Below, one piece after another: positions 1-48,865 of a stretch of 64,000 nt of DNA. The translations under genes and the position numbers were made by a program. How positions within the stretch are numbered: the first letter of the stretch is position 1; each line of letters opens with the position of its first letter. This DNA comes from Cristatella mucedo (lineage: Eukaryota; Bryozoa; Phylactolaemata; Cristatellidae). The notes beneath the pieces are model-generated. The model was not told where the DNA came from, did not search any database, and saw only the letters and a list, made by a program, of their open reading frames with translations. The DNA lies in the NCBI GenBank assembly GCA_009760855.2, contig WPIO01000009.1, positions 7,537,001-7,601,000 on the forward strand. Direction: 5' to 3'.

Positions 1-155
1 CCAGCGGACGAAGGCACGGCGCCGCCGGGACAGGCGCTACTCTCTTTAAAAAACAGCGGCCGCTCGACCGAACCGCGCCGGAGCGGCGGCGCGCGCCAGC
101 GGATCCAGCAGCGGCGGCGGCGGCGGCAGCTTGAAAGGGGGCGGCAGCGGCGTTT

Positions 156-165
156 GTCACGTGAC
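156..165 (+). promoter_or_regulatory. Palindromic E-box GTCACGTGAC upstream of the start codon
   Basis: The perfect 10-bp palindrome GTCACGTGAC is the extended CACGTG E-box bound by bHLH-zip factors of the USF/MiT type. It lies about 135 bp before the ATG at 299 inside the CpG island, a reasonable place for a proximal promoter element. Binding is inferred only. Confidence 0.4.
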
Positions 166-298
166 ATCCTATCGACCGACGGCGGCTTCCCCGGAATAAA
201 GAGGCCGCTCCGTGACTAAGCGTGACGGCGCCGAGACAATAACGCTACTGGAGCCGCTGGAGCTGCCGGACTAGTCGCAACGCTCCGCACGGCACGGG

Positions 299-38615
<38,317 letters not shown>

Positions 38616-39620
38616 GCCTTGACTGCGTCAAATGGGAGCTTTGCCAAAAACCTGAGCAAAAAGTGTTCGGCAGCCGGGCTAGCCCCACCCCAACCCTCCG
38701 ACTGCGTAGTCCTGACCTCACTGAAAGCTGTCGCACTGCTGCAACTGAAAAGTGACTCGTCTAGGCTCGACTGCCAGCCGCTGGCCATCCATAGCGCTTA
38801 CAGCAGAAGACTCTGCTGCTGCTGCTGCTAGCTGAGGTAGCTGAGCTAGCTTTTGAGGAGCAGCAAGGACTCCGAATGCCTGTGTGCATGTGCACAGGTT
38901 CATTCAGGCCGGATGCTCGCTCATCTGGCAGCATTTCACGAATCGGCCATCGTGGGCACGTCGCCTTTTAGTGCTAGGTCCGCCTACTTATTTTCTGGCG
39001 TGTTCTGCCAAAGCAAGCAATACTCGCATACGCATTTTAATGATTTAAGCCGGATGCTTTCGTCGCTCGTGGTGCAGCAATGCACGCTCCGGTGCAGTGC
39101 TGCTCTCTTGTTCCTTCTCGCTTCTGCTGAAGACATCTGGTCGGTGGGATTGTGTTCAGTCTTTCGAAGTGATCTATTCACGAGGCGTTTGTTGGCAGAC
39201 GAAGTTGGCCTCGTAGCCGGCCAACCAGATTATCCCATCCCTGCTTTAGCATCGCACCTGCCGACCCGGTGGCATACCACCCTTCTGATAACTACCTGGG
39301 CTGCTCCAGCGATCAAAGTACCATTTTCGAGAACCGAGCCGTATGCAAAGAAATGCCTTAACAAATTGTCGACACACCTGCCAGCACCACGTTCGTCCGA
39401 TGCCCTTGGTCGGACCACTTACCGAGTTGCCTTACAGCATTGGCTGGGACCTTAAAAGAGGGACATAATTCATCGCGGCAGACCCCGTGATGACCTTGGC
39501 ATTTGTGAGGGCCTGCACTTACTATCGAGCCCGACTGCGCCCAGGCCAGCAACCGGCAGCATTGTGCAGAGTTTTACTTTGCCTAGGCATTAGCATTAAA
39601 AACATTAGCTCATGCAGCCT
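38616..39620 (+). other. Probable 3' UTR of the C-type lectin gene
   Basis: Non-repetitive sequence after the TGA with no further splice-compatible coding frame. The first plausible polyadenylation hexamer is ATTAAA at 39595-39600. The true end is not visible from sequence alone. Confidence 0.4.
39595..39600 (+). promoter_or_regulatory. Candidate polyadenylation signal ATTAAA
   Basis: The common variant hexamer ATTAAA about 980 bp after the stop codon of the lectin gene. No strong GT-rich downstream element was verified, so this is a candidate only. Confidence 0.3.
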
Positions 39621-40420
39621 TACACACCGGATGCGTGCAACCCGAGGCCCTGTCGATGTGCAAGCCACAGCCGAAGCCAAGAGGAGATAGGGGTTGTCGA
39701 GGGGGCAGCAGGCCTGGAGCCATGGCAAGCTTTCTATTGCAGTAGCACACACCTCCTGGCGCTTGGGGTTCCTTTTTATCGGTAACAGGGGTCTAATTGG
39801 TTCTGTCTGATCTTCGTTTTCGTCTGATCGACTAGAGGTGGAATTGAGCTGAGGAAGGTAGTAAAATTTATTTTGGAGTAATTATTACGTGGGGGTCACA
39901 AATTCTCAAAGGCATTGCAAAGGGTGGCCAGATGTCCTTGGGCGCCGAGGTTAAAGGGGCGCCAAATGCAAAATGGATTGTGCATACTCTGTTAAACTTA
40001 TTCATGGGAGAATAGCAATCTTGATTTCAAGCAAGTCCTTGTTTCAATTGACTTGACTACTGGTGGCTGAGCTAGATAAGCATTTTTACAGACTCAGACT
40101 GGCGCTCGAACCGAAACACACAGCACACGGCCGTTCATCCCTCCATCCGGGTTCCAAGTGAGTCCTCTCAGTATGCTCGCTCACTACGTCCTACTTTCCA
40201 TAGGCAGGCTGCCTCTCGTCAATGGTGGCCAGCCCGGCCTGCTATGCTGCTGGGTCAAGGGCGAGCCAGAACGCCGTGGCTAAGCACCGACACACTATTA
40301 GACCACCACAAGCTAGGCTCAAGTGGCTGTGCTACGTCAACGCAGCAGTCACGTCGGGCCACTTATCAGGTGAACAAAAGAGAATTTTGTCCAGTAGTGT
40401 GAAGGCAAATTTTGTAAACT
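39621..40420. other. Intergenic sequence without recognised features
   Basis: Nothing recognised between the probable end of the lectin transcript and the next LINE-1 fragment. Confidence 0.4.
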
Positions 40421-40424
40421 GTGA

Positions 40425-40759
40425 GCATCAGTTTCAGCCCGTTCGCGCCCTCAGGTCCTGTGTGGACAATAAATTACCTGTCCCATTCCCCCCCTTAAAG
40501 ACCGTTGGCGACAGAAGCTTTAGCTCTGCAGGTCCTAGACTGTGGAACTCGCTTCCACAATTCTTACGCAGCGACAACTACTCTCCAACTGCCGACTATG
40601 CACATCTTTTCCAGCGGTCCTGAACTGCTACTTCTATGCTACTCACTACCTCAACTGCTCTCCTGACTCTGCTATGCTTCCCACTTTCTCTTTGTTTCGT
40701 GAGACGAAGTCTGTTGGCTACCGAATGCGTACCGAAAGCTGCTTAGGCTGTGAGTTCGC

Positions 40760-40765
<6 letters not shown>
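40425..40765 (+). mobile_element. LINE-1 family, 5'-truncated 3' end
   Basis: Starts at catcagtttcagcccgttcg and matches 47145-47475 of the longer LINE (VRALRSCVDNKLPVPF, KTVGDRSFSSAGPRLWNSLP). Truncated at its 3' side by a CA/TA microsatellite. Confidence 0.85.
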
Positions 40766-40811
<46 letters not shown>

Positions 40812-40836
40812 CGTGCGTGTGTATAGCATATATATG

Positions 40837-40888
<52 letters not shown>

Positions 40889-40890
40889 GA
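40762..40890 (+). repeat. Compound CA then TA microsatellite
   Basis: CA run 40762-40794, then imperfect TA runs to 40886; followed by AT-rich ataataat sequence to about 41010. Confidence 0.95.
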
Positions 40891-41009
40891 AATACAACAA
40901 TAGTAAGTAAATATAATAATATAATAACAGCTTATAATAATAATAATGAAAACTGTATATACATATGTATATGCATGTATATTTTAAGTTTCATTATTAT
41001 CATTATTAT

Positions 41010-42240
41010 CCTCAAATAGTTGTACTCACACGCTGCCAACTGACTGTTAACCCTGGCTAACTGCTTAATAACATTAGCAATTTGCAAGTCAAGCCTAGCG
41101 TAGGCAACGGTCTGCCGAGAGCTGGGATCTTGTCGCTGACTACGTCTTTGAAATAGGCTGCTTTGTAGCGGCTGCTCCTTCCATCTAGAACCAGTTAACC
41201 GTGTTTGAATACTTGCGCATGAATACTAGTTCTCGAACTGGACTTTTACCGGCTGCTATTACATTGCAATGAATGCTAGTTGTTGAACTGGACTTGAAGC
41301 GGGTGCTATTACATGCTGAGAACCAACTTTTTAGTCTTAAACTTCGCCCAACCAAATCTAGGATCACCGATTTGCAGGCCATTTGAAACGACTGTTCAAC
41401 GCAAAAATTACTCTAAGTTACAAAAACACGAAACGCACTTCTGACACATGTGTTGTGTCCGCCAATCCATACTAGTTTCGTCAGTAGCACAATGCGTCCA
41501 AAGTGTGCGTACCTGAAGTTCTCAACCGTCAAATTTTAAGAATTGAGCACCAGCCTGTCACAAGCAGCATAATACAATTTTACGGGAAAGTACAAAGAAT
41601 GTCTTGGAAATTCATCCACTACGACAGGCGACTCGGCTCGACTCTATACCAGCCTATTACAGTTAGGGCTCACGCGATGACCCACCAATCGGCAGACTGC
41701 CTTATCGTGTGCCAGATCATCAAAGTCCGTGCCAAAAACAAAGGTCGCAGTGGTGGAATATTGCAATATGGTCGCGAACAAAGCCCTAGCGGTTTTTATA
41801 ACACGCCCTAGTCTCATGCAAGCCGGGGGAGAGAAGACGAGGTTTATCAAGCTGGGCAACAGTGCAAAGTGCTACATAATGAGGAAGGGGGGGAGAAGGG
41901 CTGCCATCTACGGCCTTGACATTAGCAGCATTGAGAGACCGATTCACAGACGGCTTCAGGAACTGTGAGAGATACGTAGGTCTTTCACCTATCATGGGCG
42001 CTGCTCAGGCATTCGGGCAAAGGGACGCTTTGTTTGCCATTTTGTCACCGGTTCGAGCTAGCGTCGGCACGCGTGCTGTAAGTTCTGCACGGCACCTGAC
42101 AGACTAGGTATCGGCCACTCGTAAAGGAAAGGAGGTAGGAAAGCAGAACCATAGTTGGATACATCTATACAAAAATGCCCCGGTCTCGTTTTAAAATACC
42201 AGTGCACTACTTTGCACGTTTTTGCATGTTCTTCGTGAGC
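41010..42240. other. Intergenic sequence, one local duplication
   Basis: Two diverged copies (about 57 bp) of a segment gaatactagttctcgaactgg/gaatgctagttgttgaactgg at 41220-41330. No gene recognised; frames around 41500-41970 show no domain. Confidence 0.4.
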
Positions 42241-42244
42241 GTCT

Positions 42245-42695
42245 CACCAAAACCGCCACGGCTTGGCTCCTCCATACCTAGCTGAACTGTTGCACCAGTT
42301 TCAGCCTTCTCATGCCCTCAGGTCCTGTATAGACAATATATTAGCTGTTCCATTCCTGCGCTTGAAGACTGGTGGCGACAGAAGCTTTAGCTCTGCAGGT
42401 CCTAGACTGCGGAACTCGCTTCCACGATTCGTACGCAACGACAACTACTCTCCTGCTGCCTACTATGGCACATTCTTTCCAACGGTCCTGAGCAGCTACA
42501 TCCATGCTACTCACTACCTCAACTGCTTTCCTGACTCTGCTATGCTTCACACTTTCTCTTTGTTGCGTGAGATGAATTCTGTTGGCTACCGAATGCGTAT
42601 CGAAAGCCGCTTAGGCTGTGAGTGCGCTATACAAAACTCTCCTGCGTAACACCCACAAAGTCCTTGTGGAGATACAATGGAGATACATTGCATTA
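42245..42695 (+). mobile_element. LINE-1 family, 5'-truncated 3' end
   Basis: Begins ccgccacggcttggctcctc and matches 47103-47560 of the longer LINE, with an almost open C-terminal frame (APPYLAELLHQFQPSHALRS) and the 3' UTR, ending near gatacattgcattac. Confidence 0.85.
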
Positions 42696-42697
42696 CA

Positions 42698-42850
42698 AAA
42701 GCTGGTTTGGTCCAGCGGCTAACGTGCTCGCCTTGGCCAAGGTCTGGCTGAGGTCGTGGAGTCAACCCCAAGGCATATGTGAAGCGCCTGAATAAAGAAG
42801 AAGTTCTCTTAGGGCGCTATACAAATGAATTACATTACATATTATATTAT
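42698..42850 (+). mobile_element. SINE-B copy (+ strand)
   Basis: Head tggtccagcggctaacgtgc (A box), gtggagtcaaccc (degenerate B box), then tgaagcgcctgaataaagaa, gttctcttagggcgctatac and an attacattacat tail. Inserted at the end of a LINE-1 fragment. Confidence 0.78.
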
Positions 42851-42879
42851 AATTATTACCGACTGCACGGAGCCTTCAT

Positions 42880-43075
42880 AAGTTGGTGAGCCGTTACAGC
42901 ACACTAGGTAAGGCGGTTGCTTTTCACGACCTCGGTTCCAAAGTCGTGGGTTCAAATCCTGTGGTGAGTGATCCTTTATTACCGCTGTAAGCGGGGATAG
43001 CTGTAAAGGCTCTCCTGCTGCTATACAGAAGAGGCTGTTAAATCAACTAAGTATTTTCTATACTTTTTTAAATTT
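42880..43075 (+). mobile_element. SINE-A copy (+ strand)
   Basis: Head cacactaggtaaggcggttg, B box gggttcaaatcc, body cgctgtaagcggggatagctg, ctcctgctgctatacagaag, aggctgttaaatcaac and an AT-rich tail. Confidence 0.8.
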
Positions 43076-43124
43076 TTTATATCAGGTACCTTCACGGCCC
43101 TCATCTTTATGGCACAATTGTAAT

Positions 43125-44650
43125 GGTGACCTTCGTGTTCAGTGCGTTTTCGGCTGTGGGTGGGGGGAGCATTCCGGCGCGACCGGTCGCGTCAGAGCTA
43201 AAGCGGTGCGCGCAAAATTAGGCGTCGCGCGTGTCCGCCGACCCTAGCGGTGAGCCCAGCCTAGCAGGTAAGCCCGGCCTACAGTCGAGCAAGGACTCGA
43301 CGTTGCGTCCCGGGTCGTCGAGTGCTCGAATCTTGCCGGCAGTCACTGTCTGCTTTTGACCTGGTCGTAAGGAGACGTTCGTCGAGCTTTTGACGGCGAA
43401 AAGCTATCGGGGGCTTCATCTTCAGTCTCTTCCCGTTGTGGAATGTGTGGAATGCGTCGCTTCTGCTGAGAGTTTTGGCTGAGCCGTGGCCTCCTGAGTC
43501 GTGGCCTCCTTTTACTCCTGCTTACGCTCGTGCTGGCTGGCTGCGATAGGCACGCTCGCACACGGCTCGCTTTGCTCCTGTTTAGCTCCCAATTCATTGC
43601 TGGGAAAACTCGCCGCCGCCGGGCCACAATCGCGGGCTGAAACCGCAGGTTTTTCACACATGGAAATTAGCTTGCGCCCATTAAAAATCGCGGACAACTT
43701 CAAACTCTGCTCCCGTGTGAGAGGCGGGCACGCGGCGTGTCCGCCGACCGAGCTGGCGAGCACGTCGCCCCACTGACTGCTCTAACGGTGGCGCGAGCTA
43801 GACCGGCCAACTTATGGCGGTCAGCTAGTATTCGTCATTGTGAGATTATGCGATTATTCATGATTATGAGATTATACGATGCTTTATCGCTGAGGCCGCA
43901 TAAAAGGCCGGCGCCATGAGATAGGGGCGGACAGTAAAGATGTGAGACTCGAAGCGTTGGCATTGGAGCTGACGTAAGCTCTAGGCCACATTCTCGTTAG
44001 AGTTCGTCTGTAACCGCCCGCGGCTGTTAAATAGAATTGCATTATGGATACGGACACGTGATACGCTAAGGTAGGGAGCGCTCGTCGTCGCTGCCGCGTT
44101 TCCGCTGCTGATACCTGCGCATATCGGTGCTGCAGCTGCAAGTAGCTAGCCGAGGTACAAGGTTCAGGCATCGCCGCTACTCGTAGCGCGTCGGCTGAGA
44201 CTTGCACCGTTACGAGCCTGCGTTTGCGGCCTAGTCGTGACCGGACGTGGAAGCTGCACACCCACGTTCGTAACACTGCCAAGCTTATAGCTTTATTTTT
44301 AATGAGCATTCGTATGCATAGCAAGTAAAATAAAAAGTATCTCAAATTGCACTTAGTACTTTTCTTACAAAACGAGCATAAAAATCTAGTTAATTATATT
44401 TATTCGTCCGCTCCCGCGTAGCGATTCGCATTGAGTTGCTGTGTGCAAAGTGTGCAGACGCGCTGACAATTTTTAAATTCATGTTAACTAGACGGTAACC
44501 GTGTCCATGGTTTACCAAAGCCAGGCGCAGCGCTACAAACGTGGTATGCCGCTTCCGCGTCCGGGACAGAAAACGGCCGCAAGCACCAGCAACAAAGAGC
44601 GCCCCCTACCTTAACTTAGCAGGCCCGCGTCCATAACGTAGACAAGTCTA
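43125..44650. promoter_or_regulatory. Second CpG-rich island, possible promoter region
   Basis: About 1.5 kb with clearly more CpG and G+C than the flanks (for example cggcgcgaccggtcgcgtc near 43175), free of the SINE/LINE families that flank it. On the + strand, cagcctagcag before gtaagc at 43268 and ctagcg before gtgagc near 43250 look like splice donors. It might hold an upstream non-coding exon of USP48, whose start codon is 10 kb on, or the start of another gene. Minus-strand frames (43343-43657; 43512-43763) are open, but no domain is recognised. Confidence 0.4.
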
Positions 44651-44802
44651 TTTGAAAGCAACCAAAGGGTTACAGGCGTTCATTATCGACCGCGCAACAA
44701 GTCTCGTTGCGCTCAATGACCTAGGGTTTAACACGGCTCAGATTATGAGTGCGACGTCGGCGGCTGCATTGACTCATTAACTAACTTATCAAATTATGAG
44801 TG

Positions 44803-44810
<8 letters not shown>

Positions 44811-44872
<62 letters not shown>
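44811..44872 (+). repeat. TA microsatellite
   Basis: Pure TA run of about 62 bp. Confidence 0.97.
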
Positions 44873-44875
<3 letters not shown>

Positions 44876-44924
44876 GTCGTTATCCAAAGGCGAATACAAG
44901 AAAAATGCCTGCATTTAGCATGGC

Positions 44925-45095
44925 CCTGGATTAGCGGGAGGGGGTATTGCGGTCGCTCTTCACAACCCAGGTTGTGGGTTCGAACCCTACAGTGGGCGAT
45001 ATTTGTATTGCTCACGTCAAGCGGTGGCGATAGCCTTTAAGGCTCTTCTGCCGCTATAAAAATGAGGCTGCTTAATCAGCTAACCTTGTTTGGCC
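44925..45095 (+). mobile_element. SINE-A copy (+ strand)
   Basis: Head ctggattagcgggagggggta, B box gggttcgaaccc (close to the Pol III consensus), body gtcaagcggtggcgatagcc, cttctgccgctataaaaatg and aggctgcttaatcagctaac. One of the best-preserved copies. Confidence 0.85.
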
Positions 45096-45339
45096 ATTAC
45101 TGGGCTGGGAGCTGACTAGGAGAGTCAAAATGACAATGAGAGCTGGGCATTGCTGCTATGCTTAAAAAATTCTAGACCAGAAATCCCAATTCGTCCGGTC
45201 CGTAATTCGTAGAGGGGCAATTTTAAATGGTCCGAAATGCCGGAGTGGCACCGAAGCTAGCGAGTCTCTGAAGCCGGTGATGAATACGGCTTCAAAGGTT
45301 AGTCAAGAAAATTTCCAAGTGCTTTTTTTGAGTGTCTCT

Positions 45340-45610
45340 TACGCTGAAGGAGCTGCGGTGGCTTCGTTTTATCAACTGACACAGAGCAAAGTTCACATTC
45401 TGACCCACGAAGCCGCACCCATCATATCTAGCTGAAAAGCTACACCAGTTTCGGCCTCCCAGCCAATTTCAGGTCCCGAAAAGACGTGAAATTAGCTGTT
45501 CCTTTCCTAAGTTAAAAGATCCACAGAAGCTTCCATTCTGCAGATTTTAGACAGTGAAACTCACTTCCAAAATCCCTCCCAGCCTTTAAGCACGTCAAAC
45601 TCTTTTAACT
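45340..45610 (+). mobile_element. Old LINE-1 3' fragment
   Basis: Contains agagcaaagttcac, tctgacccacgaagccgcac, atctagctgaaaagc, caccagtttcggcc and agcttccattctgcag words in the order found at 47075-47260, but highly diverged. Confidence 0.6.
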
Positions 45611-45879
45611 CCTTTGCAGCATGTATTGCCGACAACCCCACATGATAGCGAACTTTCTCAAACTAAATGAAGTAAAAACCAACACTGTCATTACGGACAG
45701 CCTAACACGAGTATGAAATTGGAAAGGTTAATGTTCAGAATCGGCTCTACAAGGATATTTCTAGTAAAATCTCCACGAAATCTGGCATCCTGTTCCAAAC
45801 TCACATTAAGCTAGACGACCAAATCAGCATCGCAGACAGTCAAGTCTGCCTACTCTCACCTGTATAGCATCGCAGAAAG

Positions 45880-47575
45880 TTCGGGCCTACTTAGACAATG
45901 CCCTGCCATAACCAAGATTTCTTATGCTTCTTTGGGAAAATGGGTCGTCCCCAAGTCCTTCAAATCGGCAATCGTTAGACCTATTCTTAAAAAGCCTGGA
46001 TTAGACACAGAGGTCCTAGCAAACTATCGTCCAGTTTCCCTTCTTCCGTTCTTATCAAAGATTCTTGAAAAATTGTTGCTAAGCAGCTAGTTGAACATAT
46101 TGAAAATAATGGAATGTCAGAAACATTTCAATCAGGGTTCAAGAGGCAGCACTCTACTGAAACTGCTCTCCTCCGTGTTAACAATGACATTCTACGTGGC
46201 AACGACGACGGGAATGTCACTGCCCTAGCTCTGCTAGATCTGTCTGCTGCCTTCGACACCATTGATCACGAAGTTCTGCTTGAACGATTGAGAACAACGA
46301 TCGGTCTGGTAGACGAAGCACTAGCGTGGTTTAAATCATACTTGTCTGATCGTGTTCAATCCGTGTCGTGTGGGGGTCAGGTCTCAGACATGAGAAGGGT
46401 CACCTGTGGAGTCCCTCAAAGGTATGTACTCGGTCCCTTGCTGTTCTCCATTTATATACAACCTCTGGGAAAAGTGATTAAGGCCCATGGAATAGGATAT
46501 CACTTCTATGCTGATGATACTCAGTTGTATTTGTCATTTAAACCATCGGAATCTGCTGCAGCAACTGAGAAACTGAATGGTTGCCTTGCCGATATTCGAT
46601 CCTGGATGTCGGAAAATTTCCTGAAATTAAATGACGATAAAACCGAACTGCTGCTCATAGGACACCCTAAGCGTGTAGCTGGATTAAAAGGCTTTGCTGT
46701 TCTAATAGGTGATGCTATTGTGCGACCTTCACTACGTGCTCGTAATCTAGGTGTCGTGTTCGACAGCTGCCTCAATTTCAACAGCTTCATTCAGAAGACT
46801 TCCTCTACAGCTAGCCATCACATCCGATCCCTATCCAAGATTAGAAGCTGTCTCCCACAGTGGCTTGTAAAAAATTTAACTAGCTCTTGCTCTTTAGTTC
46901 TGTCTGGGCTTGATTATTGTAATTCCCTTTTGGCTGGGCTGCCAAAGAAAGCTATTATGCCACTACATCTGACTATGAATATGGCTGCAAGGCTGGTCTT
47001 CAAGTCTCAGCGGTTTGAGCACGTGTCACCTCTGCTGAAAGAGCTAGGATGGTTGCCGGTTGAGCAAAGGATACAGAGCAAAGTTCTTACGCTGACCCAC
47101 AAGGCCCGCCACGGCTTAGCTCCTTCGTACCTAGCTGAACTGCTGCATCAGTTTCAGCCTGTTCGTGCCCTCAGGTCCTGTGTGGACAATAAATTAGCTG
47201 TCCCATTCCTCCGCTTAAAACAGTTGGCGACAGAAGCTTTAGCTCTGCAGGTCCTAGACTGTGGAACTCGCTTCCACAATTCTTGCGAAACGACAACTAC
47301 TCTCCAACTGCCGACTATGGCACATCTTTTTCAGCGGTCCTGAACTGCTACTTCTATGCTACTCACTACCTCAACTGCTCTCCTGACTCTGCTATGCTTC
47401 CCACTTTCTCTTTGTTGCGTGAGACGAAGTCTGTTGGCTACCGAATGTGTACCGAAAGCCGCTTAGGCTGTGAGTAGCGCTATACAAAACTCTCATGTGT
47501 AACACCCACATGGTCTTTATGACTTTGTGAAGTTACTGACGGAGATGCATTACATTACATCCAAGTTGGTCCGTA
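45880..47575 (+). mobile_element. LINE-1 family, longest copy in the window (RT to 3' tail)
   Basis: 5'-truncated non-LTR retrotransposon of the L2/CR1-like type. It starts in the fingers region of the reverse transcriptase ([30 protein letters not shown]) and continues through the RT and thumb to a 3' UTR and an acattacat tail. No apurinic endonuclease is present. A one-base frameshift near 46075 separates the first RT block from the main frame, and another near 47221 breaks the C-terminus. It is the reference for the fragments at 10885, 40425, 42245, 45340 and 61255. Confidence 0.88.
46114..47343 (+). pseudogene. LINE reverse transcriptase ORF2 fragment (409 codons, broken)
   Basis: RNA-dependent DNA polymerase part of the non-LTR element. 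Visible motifs: GFKRQHSTETAL (8-19), LDLSAAFDTIDH (41-52, motif A aspartates), CGVPQRYVLGPLL (98-110, motif B, where GVPQGS is usual, so the conserved Gly is Arg), YADDTQLYLSF (132-142, catalytic YADD), LNDDKTELLLIG (motif D/E area). The ATG at 46114 is not a real start, because homologous sequence precedes it in another frame. The last about 40 codons are out of frame relative to sister copies. Non-functional, though the YADD core is intact. Confidence 0.85.
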
Positions 47576-48010
47576 CATTTGTGACATCCCTTCTCGAAGT
47601 CTGTAACTCACTGCTTCCTGGTCTACCGGCCTGTGCAATCAGGTACTTACAGTTGATGCAACATTCTGCGTTAGTATTGTCATGAGCGTTGCAGTTGGCG
47701 CAGCGAGCCGCTTTTCACCGACCTGAAGAGGTTCCCAATCAAGCAGCATATTGAATTCAAGATTTTGTCACTTCCTTTGAGGTCTCTTCATTCTGTGGCT
47801 CCAGCCTAGTAATTAGAACTACTCCCTCCACCAGGCCAAGCATCGTACCACCCGCTTTTTGGAATTTAACTGTTTACATATACCTCGTACAAACCTCAAA
47901 TCCTTTGGAGACCGTGCCTTTAGTTCGTATGCTCCCCAAGTCTGACCTTTGTGCGTGTTGACATCGTGAGTGTTATCACTAACCATATGGCCATGCATCT
48001 TTTACAGCAT
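47576..48010 (+). mobile_element. LINE-2 family ORF2 fragment
   Basis: Shows tctcttcattctgtggctcc, agcctagtaat, actccctccaccaggccaag and ctttggagaccgtgccttta, the words of 26570-26760, with stops and a deletion. + strand. Confidence 0.65.
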
Positions 48011-48705
48011 AAGTAAACAATAATACACTTGATAACGCGCCCTCGGAGAACTCAATATCTTTCTAGGCGCTTTGAAATTGTTGTTGAACTGTTTGAAATT
48101 GTTGCAAAGGAAACACGATCGAATGGTGACTGGTATCATGCTTGATAAACAAAATGAATAACATTGTTAAGGGTAACATGCACAGTGTCAGCACGCTTAA
48201 GCACATCAAGGACGAATCACAGGGACCCGCTAGATGCTGTCCCAAATAGGTGTGTTTTTAAGTTCTTTTTAAATGTGGTCAGGTCAGGGGATGTTCTGAC
48301 ACAGGTCGGGAGGGAGTTTCAGGCTTTGGGAGCATACGAACTAAATGCACGGTCTCCAAAGGATTTAAGGTTTGTACGAGGTATTGGTCAACTGTTGGAT
48401 TCCGAAAAACGGATGGTACGATGCTTGGCCTGATGGGGGAGTAGATCTGAGAGATAGGCTGGAGCCAAAGAATGAAGTGACCTAAAAGTGAGCGACAAAA
48501 CCTTGAAATCAATCCATTGCCTGACTGGTAGCCCGTGCAGGTCTGCGAGAAGTGGTATAATGTGGCAACTTCGACGCTTACGACAGACAAGCCTAGCTGC
48601 AGAGTGTTGCACCAGCTGTAAGCGCCATATTGCACATGCCGGTAGGCCAACAAGCAGTGAGTTACAGAAGTTAAGACGGATGTAACAAATGCATGGACAA
48701 ACTTA
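48010..48705 (-). mobile_element. LINE-2 family 3' end with ORF2 C-terminus
   Basis: Minus strand: HSAARLVCRKRRSCHI, LADLHGLPVRQWIDFKVLSL and SLAPAYLSDLLPHQ blocks, then the AYEL/SYAPK region and 3' UTR, ending in the gcgccctcggagaact tail block on + at 48030. Reading frames are broken several times. Confidence 0.75.
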
Positions 48706-48807
48706 GATCTCGTATCCCTACCTAAATAAGCCCAAATTTTAGCAATGTTATGCAGCTGAAAATAGGCAGATTTGACTCTGGAGCTGATGTGGTCGTCTAT
48801 CGAAAGG

Positions 48808-48865
48808 TTACTTTAAACTTAAAGTTTAAATTTAATTAGTTTAAGTTTAAACTTTAAGTTTTAGG
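48808..48865. repeat. AT-rich inverted repeat (TTTAAACTTAAAG type)
   Basis: ctttaaacttaaagtttaaa and ttaagtttaaactttaagtt form overlapping inverted repeats around a short AT spacer. Confidence 0.7.

Noticed and set aside
43343-43657. Minus-strand frame of 104 codons in the second CpG island
   Set aside because: Basic, Arg/Ser/Pro-rich composition expected from GC-rich DNA, no domain, and another frame on the same strand overlaps it. The island is reported, the protein is not.
44930-45000. tRNA gene
   Set aside because: A good B box and a tRNA-like head exist, but they belong to SINE-A: the same body and tail follow in about ten copies, and no cloverleaf with anticodon arm could be drawn.
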